Part shown: piece by piece, positions 11,823 to 24,690 of the stretch
Layout: every line of letters starts with the position of its first letter
Position numbering within the stretch: the first letter of the stretch is position 1
From: Warburgia ugandensis
Taxonomy: Eukaryota; Streptophyta; Magnoliopsida; Canellales; Canellaceae
Direction of reading: 5' to 3'
Length of the DNA stretch: 64,000 bases
Assembly: GCA_035236585.1 (NCBI GenBank)
Contig: CP141132.1
Location: 24,945,445-25,009,444, forward strand
Notes under the pieces: model-generated
What the model was told of the DNA's origin: nothing
Databases searched by the model: none
Seen by the model: the letters and a program-made list of their open reading frames with translations, nothing else
Program-made: the position numbers and the translations under genes

Positions 11823-13690
11823 AATGTTAATTTCATATTTAAAAGAATTAAAACATAATTATTACAAGTAATTATGAAAAATGCAAAACACCTATAAATA
11901 TGTGAAAGACACTGTGTATTTCTAAGAGTTGGAGTGGTAAGGCTAATTTGTAAGCCACTAGACCAACTCTTTCTAGGATTTCAAATGGACCGATGAATCT
12001 AGGACAAAATTTTCCTTTGCTTCCAAACCTCATTACTCCTTTGACTGGTGATACTTTTAAAAATACATGCTCCCCCACATCGAATTCTAGGTTTCTATAT
12101 CTTTTATCTGCTTAACTCTTCTGCCAACTATGTGCTGTTAACAACCACTTCTGTATCAATCTAACCTTGTTTATACACTATTCCACTAGTTCTAACTTTA
12201 TTAGCTTTCTTTCTCCAACTTCACTCTAACAGGTTGGTGATCGACATGGTCGTCCATACAATGCTTCATATGGTGCCATACCAATACTTGCTTGAAAACT
12301 ATTGTTATATGCAAATTCTACTAATGTAAGATGTTCATACGAATTCCCTTTCCAATCTAATGCACATGCTCTCAACATATCTTCTAAAGTCTGAATAGTC
12401 CTTTTTGATTGATCGTCTGTTTGGTGGTGAAATGTTGTACTAAATTTAAGTGAGGTTCCCAATGCTTGTTGTACACTCTTCCAACATCTTGAAGGAAATC
12501 TTCCATCCTTATCAGAGATGATGGATAGTGGAATCCCATGAAGACTTACTATTTCTTTTATGTATAACATAGCTACACTACCAACTGAATGGCTCTACTT
12601 GATTGGAAGGAAATGTGTTGACTTTGTTAACCTATACACAATCACCAAAATCATGTCATGACTTGCCTGAGTCCTTGATAATCCTGCTATGAAATCCATA
12701 ATGATGTTGTCCCATTTCCATTCTGGAAGTTCCAGTGTTTGTAACATTCCAATTGGTCTTTGGTGTTCTGCCTTACTAACAATGTAGACATTTAGCCACA
12801 AATTCTCTTATTTATCTTTTCATGCCTTCCCACCAAAAGTTTCTTTTAAAATCCTAATACATCTTTGTACCCCCACAGTGTATGGAAAAATTTAACTGAT
12901 GTGCTTCTTGAAGTAGTTCTTTTCTCAAGTCTGTATTTAAAGGAACCACAAATCTCTCCCAAAAACATATATCCCCATTTGTACCCTTACAAAATCCTTT
13001 CCTTTTACACAATTCCTAAGTTACTATATCTTCTTCTTGGGTATTAAGGACTTTTTCCACAAAAGCTGATTTAATGGTGATGTTTGTGAGTACAGCTCTT
13101 GGCTATCTACTTAATACATCAGCTACTAGGTTTTCTTTTCTAAGGTGGTATAGGATGGCGAAATCATAATCTTTGATATATTCCATCTATCTTCTTTGTC
13201 TCATGTTCAAATTAGCCTGAGTGAAGGTGTATTTAAGACTTTTATGATATGTGAATACACTGGATTTTTCTCCATACAAATAGTGTCTCCAAATTTTCTA
13301 TGCAAAAAGTATAGCTACCAATTCTAGGTCATGCACTGAGTAATTTATATCATGTTTCTTCAATTGTTTAGATACATAAGCAATGACCTTCCCATTTTGC
13401 AATAACACACCTCCAAACCCTTTGCCTGAAGCATCATAGTATATTTCATATCACCCACTTCCTGACGACAAAGTCAATACTGGTGTTGTAGTTAACCTCT
13501 TCTTTAGCTCTTGAAAACTATTTTCACATTCTTCTTCTTCTTTCCAAGTGAATTGTACCCCTTTTCTAGTCAATGTAGTCAAAGGAAGGGCTATATGGGA
13601 AAATCCTTGAATGAATCTATGGTATTATCTTGTTAGTCCAAGAAAATAGAAGTTATAAGCTTTCCACAACTTCTTTTTTATCTCAATTTG
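11823..13690 (-). pseudogene. chromoviral pol fragment: RNase H and integrase
   Basis: Read right to left, the minus strand gives the RT-RNase H connection and RNase H (about 13690-13100), then the integrase zinc region (FWWEGMKR near 12820). The integrase core follows with HHQTDDQSKRTIQ and ALYGRPCRSP at 12226-12450, and then the C-terminal 'GEHVFLKVSP-KGVMRFG' segment at 11990-12078. It is closely parallel to the pol at 53-55 kb but from another, more decayed copy, with many stops and shifts. Most of RT, gag and both LTRs are absent. The orientation is opposite to the adjoining LTR at 9890-11822, so the two do not belong to one intact insertion. Confidence 0.8.
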
Positions 13691-14708
13691 GTGCTCAGAT
13701 GACTCCATAATTAATGACTGAAGTTCACAGTCATTCTTCCATATTTGATCTGGGCCTAGTGAAATGGATGGCTAGGATTAGTCAGGAGGATCCGTCACCA
13801 TGCTCCCATCACCGGGGTGCATGCAGTAACACCTCCCCAGGACTAGCGCTAGAGAGCGATTGTTCCGTCGGGACGGTGTTGCATACAAAGTACGCACATG
13901 AAGACACTCATGCAGGGTACTTTTTTGTGCGGAGCCCCACAGCAGCATCCTGGGATCCTGATCTTCTTAGGAAGACTAAACAATCCATTTTGGACCATCC
14001 AATCAATTCCTCTTCAATTACAGGCTCAAAACTTGATAAAAATTCATGAAATTTCTACCCTAAGGGTTTTGGACTCTTTTGGATCCATTGGATGGCTCAG
14101 ATTTTTCATCTGAGTACTCCATCATCCAAAATTGAAGGGTTCTTACCCTTACTTGATTTTTATTATTTTTACCTGAACTTAATTTCAAAAAAATAAAATT
14201 TACATAAAATAACATGAAACAAGTATGGAAACCTGATTGGAGAAAAACTTTGGGTTTGTAGTCCAAATTAAAAGAATACCCACTTGAAGAAGAGGATGTG
14301 TAAAGAGTCCTATTGAGCATCACAATGAAGGACTCCTATAGTGGCCACTTTAAGGAACTCTATTTTCAAGTTTAATTTCTTTCATTCCTTGTGTAATGAA
14401 GTTATTAATGAAATTGTCTTCTCCATTCCTTCTTTCATTTTAATTTAGTTTCCTTTGCTTTATTTTTGTTAATTTTCTTTAGTTTAGCTTAAGTAGTTTT
14501 CTTGCTTTTATTTCATAGCATAGGTTTTCTTGCTTTCATTTATCTTGTTTAATGGCTTTAGTTTAGAATTCTTTCTTTCTTTTCTTGTTGGCTATGTTAA
14601 AGTAAAGCAACATATGTTCAAATCACATACAATGAGAGATTTTCTAAAACAAAATAAGGTAGAAGACCAATGTCCTCAAGAAGACACATTCCACTTAATC
14701 ATTGTCCT
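13691..14708. other. unassigned stretch between two retroelements
   Basis: About 1 kb with no protein similarity I can recognise. A GC-richer block at roughly 13750-13970 (CpG-containing) stands out from AT-rich surroundings, and the T-rich part at 14380-14560 looks like LTR or untranslated sequence. The overlapping open frames at 13714-14323 have no recognisable domain. Confidence 0.35.
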
Positions 14709-17292
14709 TGATAAGTGTTTAATTTTGCATAAAAACCTTCCAATTAGTTACCCATGTGTTTCAACTTATAAGGGTAAATTAGTTTTTTAGACCAAAATTT
14801 ATAACACATGCATTTTTTAACTAATAACCCAAAAGTTTGATTGGTCCAAAAGATAATCCAAAGTAAGTATATGACTAATCATAATTTTTTAAGATTATTT
14901 AAGGTTTTTCATTTTTTGTAGGAAGTAAGATGGTGATCCAACGATCGAGATTGATCAAGATGAAATTGAAGATCAATTTAAATCCTAAAATCATCACCTC
15001 AATATAAACCAAATCCAACGATCACCTTGTGGACCAGTAATGGATGAGATTAAAGGAGCAAAAGATGGCCAAAGTGGCAACATGAAGTAAACCATGCATC
15101 CTCACCACCTTTCCATGGAAGCCTCTTAAGCCATCTTAGCCATACAAGCCATGAGAGAAGGTGGAAAGTGAAGGAATTCAAGCCACTCAAGCCAATGGAT
15201 GAAGCTAAGAAAGATTTCCAAAACCAGCCATGACGTCTAGCCAATGGAGCCTCTAAAGTTATACATCTAAGCCATCAAGCTAAGCTAAATGGAATGTATT
15301 ACAGTAAGATGGAACGTAGAAAAATGGGATAAGAGCATTCCATTTTTGGTTTTTTTTTCACCTTTCCCCACTTTTTCCTTAATTTCCACCTCACCCTTAA
15401 GAGGCACTACAAATTTCAATTGTAGAGTTGTATCTTTCCAAAACTCTATCACATTCCACCTCTTAGGAAACTTCCCAACCAACCAAAATTCTCCACCTCA
15501 CACCCTGCATCTCTTTCCCATCTCATTCCCACCCATTTTCCTAAACTGGAGGAGTTTCAACAATTTTGGAAGGGGGGAGACGTCCCTTCCTAAAAAGGTG
15601 GCGTCTCCCACCCACTCCTCTCCTTAAGACCGCCACCTCCTTCCACTCTTTTTTCTTTTTGATATCCTAACTTTTCCCCCATCCTAGCCATTAAAATTGA
15701 CACACTTTAATACCCGCTCAACCTTAGCATTAGCAAAAGCTAGAAAAATTAGGAGAATAAGCATAAAAACCCAGCAACATCCAAGCAACAGAGGACTTTT
15801 CATTGAAGGGAAAAAGATGTCTCCTCCTTTGGAAGGAGATGCCCTCTTCCTACAGCCCACTTCCATCGCTTTATCTTATTATTTTGTGGACTCTTTGGGT
15901 GCTGCTACTTCCTTCCAAGCTATACGCTTCTTCCTCAAATGTTCAACCTCGAATCTTTGGGGTTTTTTATTCATCATTGAAGGGCAGTTAGCTTCTTTGT
16001 TCTCTTTTCTAGAATTTACTTCGTTTCATGCTAGTTTGCCTTGTTTTCCTTTATCTTTCCTTGTTTTTACACTAAGATTCAAGGATGGTTTTTCCTTCGA
16101 GGGGCAGCCAAGGGAAGCCATATTGAATCTAGTTTTTCTCTTTACCTTTCATTACATCTTTTTTCTCTTTTTGCCCTCTTGATTTTCCTGCTTTGGTTGC
16201 TCAAGTCCCATTGGTTGTTACCTTAGTATTCCATAGGAATTTCCCTTCATTTCAAGCATACTTGTTCGTGAGTGATTGTTAGAAAATTGAAGAAGAATTT
16301 GGCTTGTAATTAAGGAATGATTAAGAATAAGTGAACATCATTGTAATAGAATTTAAATTTCAAATTTGGGGATTGCATGTATGGAGTATTTTCTTGATGA
16401 CTTTTTGATTTGATTCAATGAAGATAGTTGGAATTTACAGTTCATGTTTATGTTCAGCATTTAATTATCTTTTCTATTGAATGTTTGATAGCATTAGAAG
16501 TGATTAATTCAATGTTTTACATGTTCTATTCATTGAATGTTTCAATTACCAAGCTGCTGGAATTTCTTTGCATGAAGGTTTTATGCTAATTTCCAGCACC
16601 ATACAATCATGTTCACTTGATTTTTCAAAAGCATAACTAGATTGTTAGGTAGCTTAGTTAACATTAGAAATAGATTGTATGCTTAGCTTCCCAAAGTAGT
16701 TGATTAAATCCACTCCATTCCAACAAATCTTGCATACCATTTAATGGTTACATGTGTGATGCTTGGGTAGTTTTCCTTTCATTGTTTATCAATGGTAATT
16801 TTTCCTTTATTTCACTTGTTTAGTTCTAGTTAGATTCCATTAGTTTTCATTTTAGTTAGCTTGGAAAGTAACTAATTTTGTCCCACTTGTTAAAATATTT
16901 GATTTGGTTGTTTTGTTTTCTTAGTTTTGCATGATTAGGAAAGTAGTTTATTAAAATATGTTTTCCTTAAATTAGTTGTTAAATTCATGTTTAGAAAAGT
17001 TATCTTAGGAAAGTTTATAAATTGAATTTTAGGAAAGTTTGACTTTGGAAATGTTTTTAATTAGGAAAGTGAAAAAATCAGAAGTTTTAATTATAGAAAG
17101 TGCATACTTTAGAAAATTTTTCAATTTAACATGTTTCTTGCTTTTTCCTTAGTTTTCAATTTCATATGTTAATTTCCAATTCTAGTTTAGGTTAAAAATA
17201 TCTCCTAATTTTTGGTTAGGTTAGATAGTTTAAAGTAGGGACTATATTGAAAAGGATTCATGTGCTTACAAGTTTTATTTAAAACAAAAACA
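14709..17292 (+). mobile_element. Athila copy 2: 5' LTR
   Basis: It starts TGATAAGTGTTTAATTTTG and ends AAAACAAAAACA, seven bases before a tRNA-Asp-type primer site. The same family occurs in reverse at 27497-30176: the first 120 bp and the last 60 bp (ATTCATGTGCTTACAAGT) can be matched by eye. Length is 2,584 bp. The open frames at 15289-16226 inside it are T- and C-rich LTR sequence, not genes. No matching 3' LTR lies at the far end of copy 2. Confidence 0.8.
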
Positions 17293-17298
17293 AGTTTT

Positions 17299-17316
17299 TG
17301 GCACCGTTGCCAGAAA
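17299..17316 (+). promoter_or_regulatory. primer binding site, tRNA-Asp type
   Basis: TGGCACCGTTGCCAGAAA differs by a few bases from the TGGCGCCGTTGCC site that Athila and Tat elements use with tRNA-Asp. It lies just inside the 5' LTR and fixes the orientation of copy 2 as plus. Confidence 0.8.
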
Positions 17317-18379
17317 GTTGCAATAATTTGTGTATTGTTCCTTACATTAGGTTATTTTCCTCTAGTCTAGGTTTTGGGCATGGTAGATTATGGTTTTTTT
17401 CATAATTTTTACATTTATTGCAATTTTTTTCATATTGAACATATTTCTTTGATTTTTGTGTGAGGAAAATCTATAAAGGAGCAATGGAAATCTTGTGGCC
17501 CATGGTTTCATCATCTTAGATTAGGTTTTATTACTTTCCTAGAGTAGGATTGAGTGAATCTTATAATGAGGTCCACTATAAATTGCAATTCCTTTATTAT
17601 TAGTTAATTTTAAATTACAATTCCTTTATTTTTTGGGATAATTTTCTTCTAGTATAATTTGCATTTGGATGTTAGTATTATTCATATAGATAAGGACCAT
17701 TCAATGATAATTGTTGCATCTTTACTTAGGATTAATGCATTAGAGCACATATCTAACCTTGGTTGGATAGCCTATAGGCTGTATTAGTTTGCTTTTGTAT
17801 TGTATTGAATATTTACAACTTTATGGTGGAATGGAACTAATGTTATTAAGGGCCCCATAGGAACCCTTATATGATAAGAACTAAATTTCTTTACCAGCTC
17901 CTTAGCCCACCTAGGAATCAATCAATATCCTTGTATGCCATGATGCCAACCATTGAATTTAAATATAAAATCAAATAGAAAGAGACTTAGGGTATCAAGC
18001 TCATAGGAACCTTTGAGAAGGATGTGATCTATTGTCACTCCAATGGCTTGTCAACATAGTGGTTATAGTGGGTGTCTTAAAATCCAAGTCAATTTCCCAT
18101 GCCTTCTACCGACATTAGTTGAGATATAAATGCCTACTAGCACAAGGATTGTATTAACCACTTTTGAGCAAAACCTAACTAGTAAGCATTAGTCAAATTT
18201 GAACATAAAAGAGGAGATTTCTATATTTAGGTCTAAGAAGCTACCACCTATGTACTAAGAAAAGATAATGCAGAGATTCAACACATCCTAAGATAAGGGG
18301 AAAGAAACTAAGCTCCTATTCAATAGCTCATTCACTAGAAGAAGTCGAGTGCAAGGAAATTAGAGATTTCCATGCTCCA
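17317..18379 (+). mobile_element. Athila copy 2: leader before gag
   Basis: Non-coding leader, about 1 kb, AT-rich with many stops. A block near 17996-18060, 'ACCTTTGAGAAGG.. CTATTGTCACTC', recurs at 31145-31200 in front of Athila copy 3. That recurrence supports both as leader sequence of one family. Confidence 0.6.
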
Positions 18380-19870
18380 TTACAACTAAACATCCCATCC
18401 ACCATAGCTTTACCTCCTACAAACGCAGACCACTTTGAGTTAAAACTGGGAGTCAAACAATTTCTCTCCACCTTTTATGGTTGATATTAAGAAGACCCTT
18501 ACCTACATATCAAGGAGTTCCTTGATATTTGTGCAACATTTAGGTTTCAAATTTTTTTGAATGTTCTATTAGGTTTAGGCTATTCTTGTTCTCTCCCAAA
18601 GATAAAGCTAAATCATGGTTGAATTCCTTTGAGGTAGGTTCCATCAATACATGGGAACAATTGTCTAGAAAAATTTTGAACAAGTTCTTCCTTATTCACA
18701 AAACACATGCCCTTCTTCATGTATTATTAATTTCCAACAAAGGGAAGATGAACAATACTACAAATTTTGGGAATGATAGAATGAAGAGCTATACAACTAC
18801 CCACATCATGGATTTCAAAAATGGTAGCAAGTTCAATACTTCTATGAGGCATTGATGCCTCAAAATAGACAAATGGTAGATGCAACAAGTGGAGGGACCC
18901 TCATGCTAAAGGATCAGAGTGAGGCTTATGAGTTCTTTGAGACTCTAGTAAATAATTCCTAGCAATGGGATTATTTAAGTAAAAGAGAGAAACAACCAAC
19001 ATAATAAACCTGACTTTGTACTAGTATGAATGGACAAGTACAATGGTAAATCGGACGAGCTAGAAACTATGTTTCAATCCTTTATGGGTTCCTCATCCCT
19101 TAAACCTCCACAAGAGGTTTGTGTTATATGTTCTAACCCAACCCATATAGCCACGTCTTATCCATCAAATACAGTGTTGAATAATTATTTTGTTACCCAA
19201 GCGAATGCATTTAATGCATATTGCTAACTTAGCAACAACCTATATTTTGAGACCTAAAACCCTAGATGGATTAGGCATCCCAACTTTTCCTAGTCAAAGA
19301 ATAACTACCAAGGAGGACCATTTGTGAAATCCCCTACCTAAAACTTTCCTCATAAAGATAAAGTTCTGCTATAGCCACTTGGCTTCTAATAACCTTAGTA
19401 TCAAAGGAAACCATCTTTTGTGGAAAACATTCAAACCATTCTTGAAAAATTTTAAATGATAATGACAACACTAAAAAGGTCTTACACTAGTTGTAAAATG
19501 ATAGTAGACATTTAGCCCATGTCAACTCTCAAGTCATAGTCAAGTAGATATGCAGGTAAGACCATTGTTAGTTAAACTACATAATAGAGGAAAGGGGTTA
19601 GCTCCATAGTCAGCCCATCCCTAACCCAAAGGGCCAATTTGAGATAGGGTCAAGTCATCAAAACCTTAACCCTCTTAGCATGCCAAATCTATAGCCACCT
19701 TGAGGAGTAGTCATCGGATCAATAACACAGTTGGGCAGGCTAAGGAAACTATAGAGGAGAAAGAGGCAACCAAAACACAAGACAAAGAGAAAAGATAGAG
19801 AAACCTTGTAGAACCTATAGTGGAGACACCCAATGTGCTTAAAGCCTCTTTTCCTTAGTACCAGATAAGG
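18380..19870 (+). pseudogene. Athila copy 2: gag relic
   Basis: Gag would form the particle core. The stretch DHFELK at about 18430, then 'EDPYLHIKEFLDICATF' near 18495-18545, 'AKSWLNSF..GSINTWEQL' (18607-18665) and KILNKFF are characteristic of Athila gag. A degenerate zinc knuckle, CVICSNPTHIATSYP, lies at 19115-19160 with Tyr in place of the last Cys. Many stops break the frame. The same core is found on the minus strand at 50385-50870 (copy 4). Confidence 0.8.
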
Positions 19871-20039
19871 CTAGAAAGGGAACAAACTTCAACAAGTTAA
19901 TGGATATATTTAAACATGTTCAAATCAATATTCCATTGCTTAATACAATTAAAGACATCCCCGCTTATGCCAAGTTCTTAAAAGAGTTCTACAATAGAAA
20001 AAGACATATAAATGTACAAAACAAAGCTTTCCTCACTGA

Positions 20040-23000
20040 GTAGGTAAGCTTTTTGATTCAACACAAGACCCCACCAAAGTTTAAAGACCCAAGGTATCCT
20101 ACTATTTCCTGCTTTATTGGAGATCATGTCATAGAGAGGGCATTACTTGATGTAGGGGTGAGTGTTAACTTGTTGCCATACTCTGTTTATGAGCAACTAA
20201 AACTTGGTGAGTTAAAACCAGCCATTACCATGCTACAATTAGCAAATAGATATATTAAGATACCCTATGGTTTGATTGAAGATGTCTTGATACAATTGGA
20301 CCAGTTCTGTTACGCAGTTGATTTCATTGTCTAAGACACCCAACCTATGTCTAATGCTCAGAGTTAGATTCCAAACATCCTTGGATGTCCATTCTTAGGG
20401 AAGTCAAACATCATTATTAATTGTAGGAATGGTGTTATGAAATTATCATTTGACAACATGAAAGTTAAGTTAAATGTCATTAACACTGATCAACAACATT
20501 TAGACTCAATGATTCTTATGACGTCAATTTGATTAAGAGTCTAATTAATGACATTCATCCGCCACTGCCCATCTCTGACCCACTATAAGCTTGTCTCATG
20601 CACTTTAATGGAGAACTTGATCTAAATATGTCTATTAAGGGGGTAAACAACCTTTTAGAGGCAGCTCCAATCATGGGTACTTCTAAGTGGGGTCCTTATG
20701 TGGAACCACTCAATCATGGGCACTTCCAAGTAGGGTCCTTATGTGGAACAACTCCCAACTTTAAAATTTGTCCCCATAACCTCGATAGAGAAACCACCAT
20801 CTCTAGACCTAAAACCCGTGCCTGACAACTTGAAATAGTCATACCTAGCCCAAATGAAACCTTACATGTGATAATAGCATTACCTTTAGATAATGAACAA
20901 GAGGGAAAGCTTTTAGATGTCCTTAAGGAACATAAAACTACTTGAAGGTGGGCGATAACAAACATAAAAAGGGTTAGTTAAGCCATTTGCATGCATAGGA
21001 TACACCTAGAAGAAAATGCAAAACCTTCTTGAGAAACTCAAAGACAACTTAATCCCCACATGAAGGACATGGTTAGAGATGAAATCCTAAAGCTTCTAGA
21101 TGTTAATGTTATATATCCTATCTCTGATAGCACTTCGGTTGGCCCTATTCAGGTCGTCCCCAAGAAATTCAGGGTAATGGTAGTAAGAAATTTGAGTCAT
21201 CATAGGATGCATCCCTGCACCCCTAAAAGTTAGTTCTTGCAAGGTGTCGGAGAAAATTCTTGTTTTAAACTAGGAAAAGTGCATTTTATGGTTCAAAGTG
21301 GGATAGTTTTAGGCCACATAATCTCACCCAATGGGATAGAAGTCGATAAGGCAAAAATGGATTTAATAGTCAACCTTCCTTCACCAAGACAATTAAAGAA
21401 ATCCACTTCTATTTAGGAAATGTTGGCTTTTTATATACTCTTCATCAAGGATTTTAGCAAAATTGCCAAGCCCCTCTGTAATATACTTACAAAGGAGGAT
21501 TTTTTTTACTTTGATGAGAACTTAGTAAAGCATTTGAGGGACTCAACAATGAGTTGACTTCTGCACCCATTATCCGACCACCAGATTGGAATGCACCTTT
21601 TGAGATTATGTGTGATTGTGTCGAATTATGCCATTAGAGGCAGTGCATCGATAAACTTTTTCATGTAATATATTATGCTAGTAAAACATTAAATGATGCG
21701 CAGCTCAATTAATCAACTACAGAGAAAGAGTTATTGGTTGTAGTGTTTGCTTTGGATAAGTTTAGACTTAATCGTTGGGGTCTAAAGTTATAGTGTACTT
21801 AGATCACGCAATTTTAAAGTACCTCCTTTCTAAAAAGGATGTGAAACCTAGGTTGATTCATTAGATACAACTCCTACAAGATTTTGACTTAGAAATTCGG
21901 TACAAGAAAGTTTCCCAATATGTTGTAGCAGACCACTTATCTAGACTACTGGTGGAGCATACTAACAATCACATGCCAAATCATTGGACCAAACAAGATA
22001 AAAAGAGAATTTTGATCGAGGTTAGATATTTTACTCGGGACAACCCATACTTGTTTGAGTACTGTCTTGATTAGGTGACTAGGAGATGCGTTTTAGATAG
22101 TGAACATAACTAAATCATCTCCTTTTCTCATGATCATTCATGTGGGGGCCATTTTAACTCAAGAAAGATAGCTACAAAAATTTAGTAGTTTGGTTTTTAT
22201 TGGCCTACCGTATCTAAGGAGGCACATACTTATTGCACAACATGTGTGAGGTGTCAAAGATTAGACATTTTGGGAAGGAGACACATGACACCCCTAAAAC
22301 CCGATCCTTATTGTAGAACCATTTGGTGTATGGGGCATAGACTTCATCGAACCATTTCCTAATTCATTTGGAAATTTTTACATATTAGTGGGAGTGGATT
22401 ATGAGTTCAAGTGGGTAGAGGCTATACCATACAAAAACAATGAGCACAAAATTGTGGTCAAATTCTTAAAAGAAAATATCTTTGCAAGGTTTGGTATTTC
22501 AAGAGCTATAATAAGTGATGGGGGAAAACACTTTCATAATAAAATGTTTTAGAATTTAGTGAAAAAGTATGGTTTCAATCATAGAATAGCTACCACAAAC
22601 CAACCTCAAACTAGTAGCCAAGTAGTGGTATCCAATAAGGAGATAAAGCAAATTCTAAAGAAGATGGTCAATTCAAGTAGGAAAGACTAGTCTATGACAT
22701 TCAATGATGCTTTGTGGGCTTATCGTACAACATATAAAACCCCTATAGGAATGTCATATTACTACTTAGTCTATGGCATGTCTTGGCACTTAACAATAAA
22801 ATTAGAGCACTAAAGTATATTGGGCTATCAAAAAGCTAAATTTAGATTTAGATTATGTTGGGACTCACGAGAAACACCAACTCAATGAGTTGGGAGAATT
22901 GAGAAAAGATGCATATGACTCTGTATGATTATACAAAAATTAGATGAAGGTTGCACATGATCACCAAATCTTAAGGAAATCCTTTACACCTGGACCAAGG

Positions 23001-23230
23001 TCTTATTGTATAACTCTAGATTGCATCTATTCCTACCAAAACTATGATCTAGATGGACCAGGCCTTATATAGTATGCATAGTCTATCCTTAAGGGCCCAT
23101 CAAGATTGAGAATGATGGGGGAATAAGAAATGTCAAAGGTTAGAGGTTAAAACATTTCCTAGAGATGCCTAATCTTGAGATTTATGACATACTATTAAAG
23201 GCATCTCGTTATCATAACCCACCTTAGATT
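20040..23230 (+). pseudogene. Athila copy 2: protease, RT remnant, RNase H, integrase
   Basis: Protease lies at 20053-20480 (ALLDVGVSVNLLPYSV, later ILGCPFLGKSN); the catalytic D-[ST]-G reads DVG. The linker to RT begins near 20860. RT runs normally to 'VMVVRN' at about 21185 and then jumps, after some 50 unrelated bases, to KILVLN and KCHFMVQSGIVLG. Compared with copy 1 this removes roughly 400 bp, including the FMDD catalytic core. RNase H follows (about 21590-21960) and then integrase (about 22080-23000), with GIDFIEPF and IISDGGKHF intact. The catalytic Glu segment is SSQVVVSN, a Glu-to-Val change. Frameshifts and stops are numerous. It is non-functional. Confidence 0.85.
20669..20754 (+). 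repeat. 43-bp tandem duplication
   Basis: Two copies of 'AATCATGGGTACTTCTAAGT...' 43 bp apart, in the protease-RT linker of Athila copy 2. Copies 1 and 2 of the unit differ at several bases. Athila copy 1 has a single unit at the same place (4403-4440). The duplication shifts the frame, since 43 is not a multiple of 3. Confidence 0.75.
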
Positions 23231-24465
23231 ACCACTCCAGGTACCCTTACAGATTACCATCATTGCACTCATCATTATATCTGGTTGAAGATGTAAAACT
23301 TAGTGCTCCCTGGGAGGCAACCTAGATATTTTTTAAAATATCCATCTTCTACATCTTTACATATAGGATCCTATGTTTCCAACCACTAGGGGCAATGTTT
23401 CATTTAGGTTGGGGGTGTAGATGCATATAAAGATTTTGAATTTTCATGAGCTTCCAAAAAAAAGAAGAAAAAAAAGACATTTTTGGAAGAGGTCCCTTAC
23501 TGTGAGAATTGGATGTTTATAATTTAGTAATTCTAACATTTTCACCTCTTAATGGGAGTGTGTATGATTAGTTTTACAAACTATTCATGTGTTGAAGCAT
23601 TTTATGAAAGTTAATTCATGGAACCCATTTGCACACATGACATGGTCAAGTCTAATAGAGAGGTATGACTTATACACCCTGTAGAAAATTAGTGGAGACC
23701 TATAACCTAGTGACTTTAGAGACTATCTTCTTTCAGAGAGTTGTAAGTAATTCCATAGTTTTTTTAGTGTATATAATTTAGTGTGATCCTGTTATCCTTA
23801 TTTTGTTTAACTATTAAGAATAAATAGGACTAATAGCTTTGTTTCCAAAAGATTTATTAAATTTGATAAGATTTAGGAAACCTAGGAAATAATATAGGTC
23901 ATCCTTGGTCAACCTAGAGACGCCTAACCAGTACATTCCAAATCACTAGATAGCCATTTTTGAGTCTATTACTAAGCCTTTCCTTCTTAACCTCACTCAC
24001 CTTAGCACAAAAAAACTAGTAAAATAAATAACCATTATGCATTTTGAAAATGAGTATAGTTAGTACAAAAATTCAAAAGAGGACAAAAAACCAAAGAAGT
24101 GAGAAAATTAATAGTTTTTCTTCCAAATAAGCCAAAGGAAAAAGAAAAAGTGAAATGAAAAGTATCAAAAAAAGAAGAGAAATAGTGAAAGATAATAATA
24201 CAAAGGAAATTCACTTCAACAAAACCAAAAAGTGTCCTGATAGATATTGATTGAAGACATCTACTACATTTTGAGCCTTTGAAATCCTTATGCCCTTGCT
24301 TTCAAAACCCTACCCAAGCTTACATTTTTTCCTAGTTAAAGACATGTGGATATTAGGTGGAACATAGCCTTAAAGAGGAGATAAAAATAAGGAATTAAGT
24401 AAACTACCCTACTATTCTGGGCAATGACATCCACTCTTAAGGATCACTTTCCTTTGTTTATTTAA
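23231..24465 (+). mobile_element. Athila copy 2: 3' untranslated tail
   Basis: Long non-coding tail matching that of copy 1, with AAACTTAGTGCTCCCTGG at 23297, the 'GGGGCAATGTTTCATTTAGG' block near 23390 and 'CTCACTCACCTTAGC' at about 23994. An A-rich stretch spans 24000-24230. The 3' LTR is not found. The sequence changes character at about 24466, where the probable CACTA relic begins. Confidence 0.65.
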
Positions 24466-24526
24466 CACTTCAAAATTTATGTGAACCATTAGCTTTGTTG
24501 AAGTCGGTCACATAATGAGAGAACCT

Positions 24527-24690
24527 TTGAAGTCACTTGAACAAAAGACTTCAAAAGTCACAAACTGTTGAAGTCATTTTTCCCTAAGGGACTTCAAAAG
24601 TCCAAAGTTTTTGAAGTTACTTATCTCTAAACGACTTCAAAAGTCACAAATTTTGAAGTTGCTTATCCCTAAACAAACTTTATACACTTG
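24527..24690. repeat. 42-bp tandem repeat, about 3.5 units
   Basis: Units start at 24527, 24568, 24611 and 24653, each opening TTGAAGT and carrying GACTTCAAAAGTC, itself nearly palindromic. Spacing is 41, 43 and 42 bp. Units differ by several substitutions, so the array is old. It may be the subterminal repeat block of the CACTA relic, as such elements carry short motifs in both orientations near their ends. Confidence 0.75.

Noticed and set aside
13714-14113. Overlapping plus-strand frames in a GC-richer block, considered as a host exon
   Set aside because: There is no recognisable domain, no clear splice context and no continuation on either side. The block is flanked closely by retroelements.
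14060-14323. Minus-strand open frame of 87 codons
   Set aside because: Low-complexity, Ser- and Phe-rich, no family resemblance, and antisense to nothing recognisable.
15289-16226. Cluster of open frames up to 161 codons on both strands
   Set aside because: They lie inside the 5' LTR of Athila copy 2. The reversed sister LTR (27497-30176) shows only fragments of them, and no domain is visible.
24527-24690. Short repeats with near-palindromic units, considered as CRISPR
   Set aside because: The units are directly adjacent with no unique spacers, diverged, and in a plant genome.
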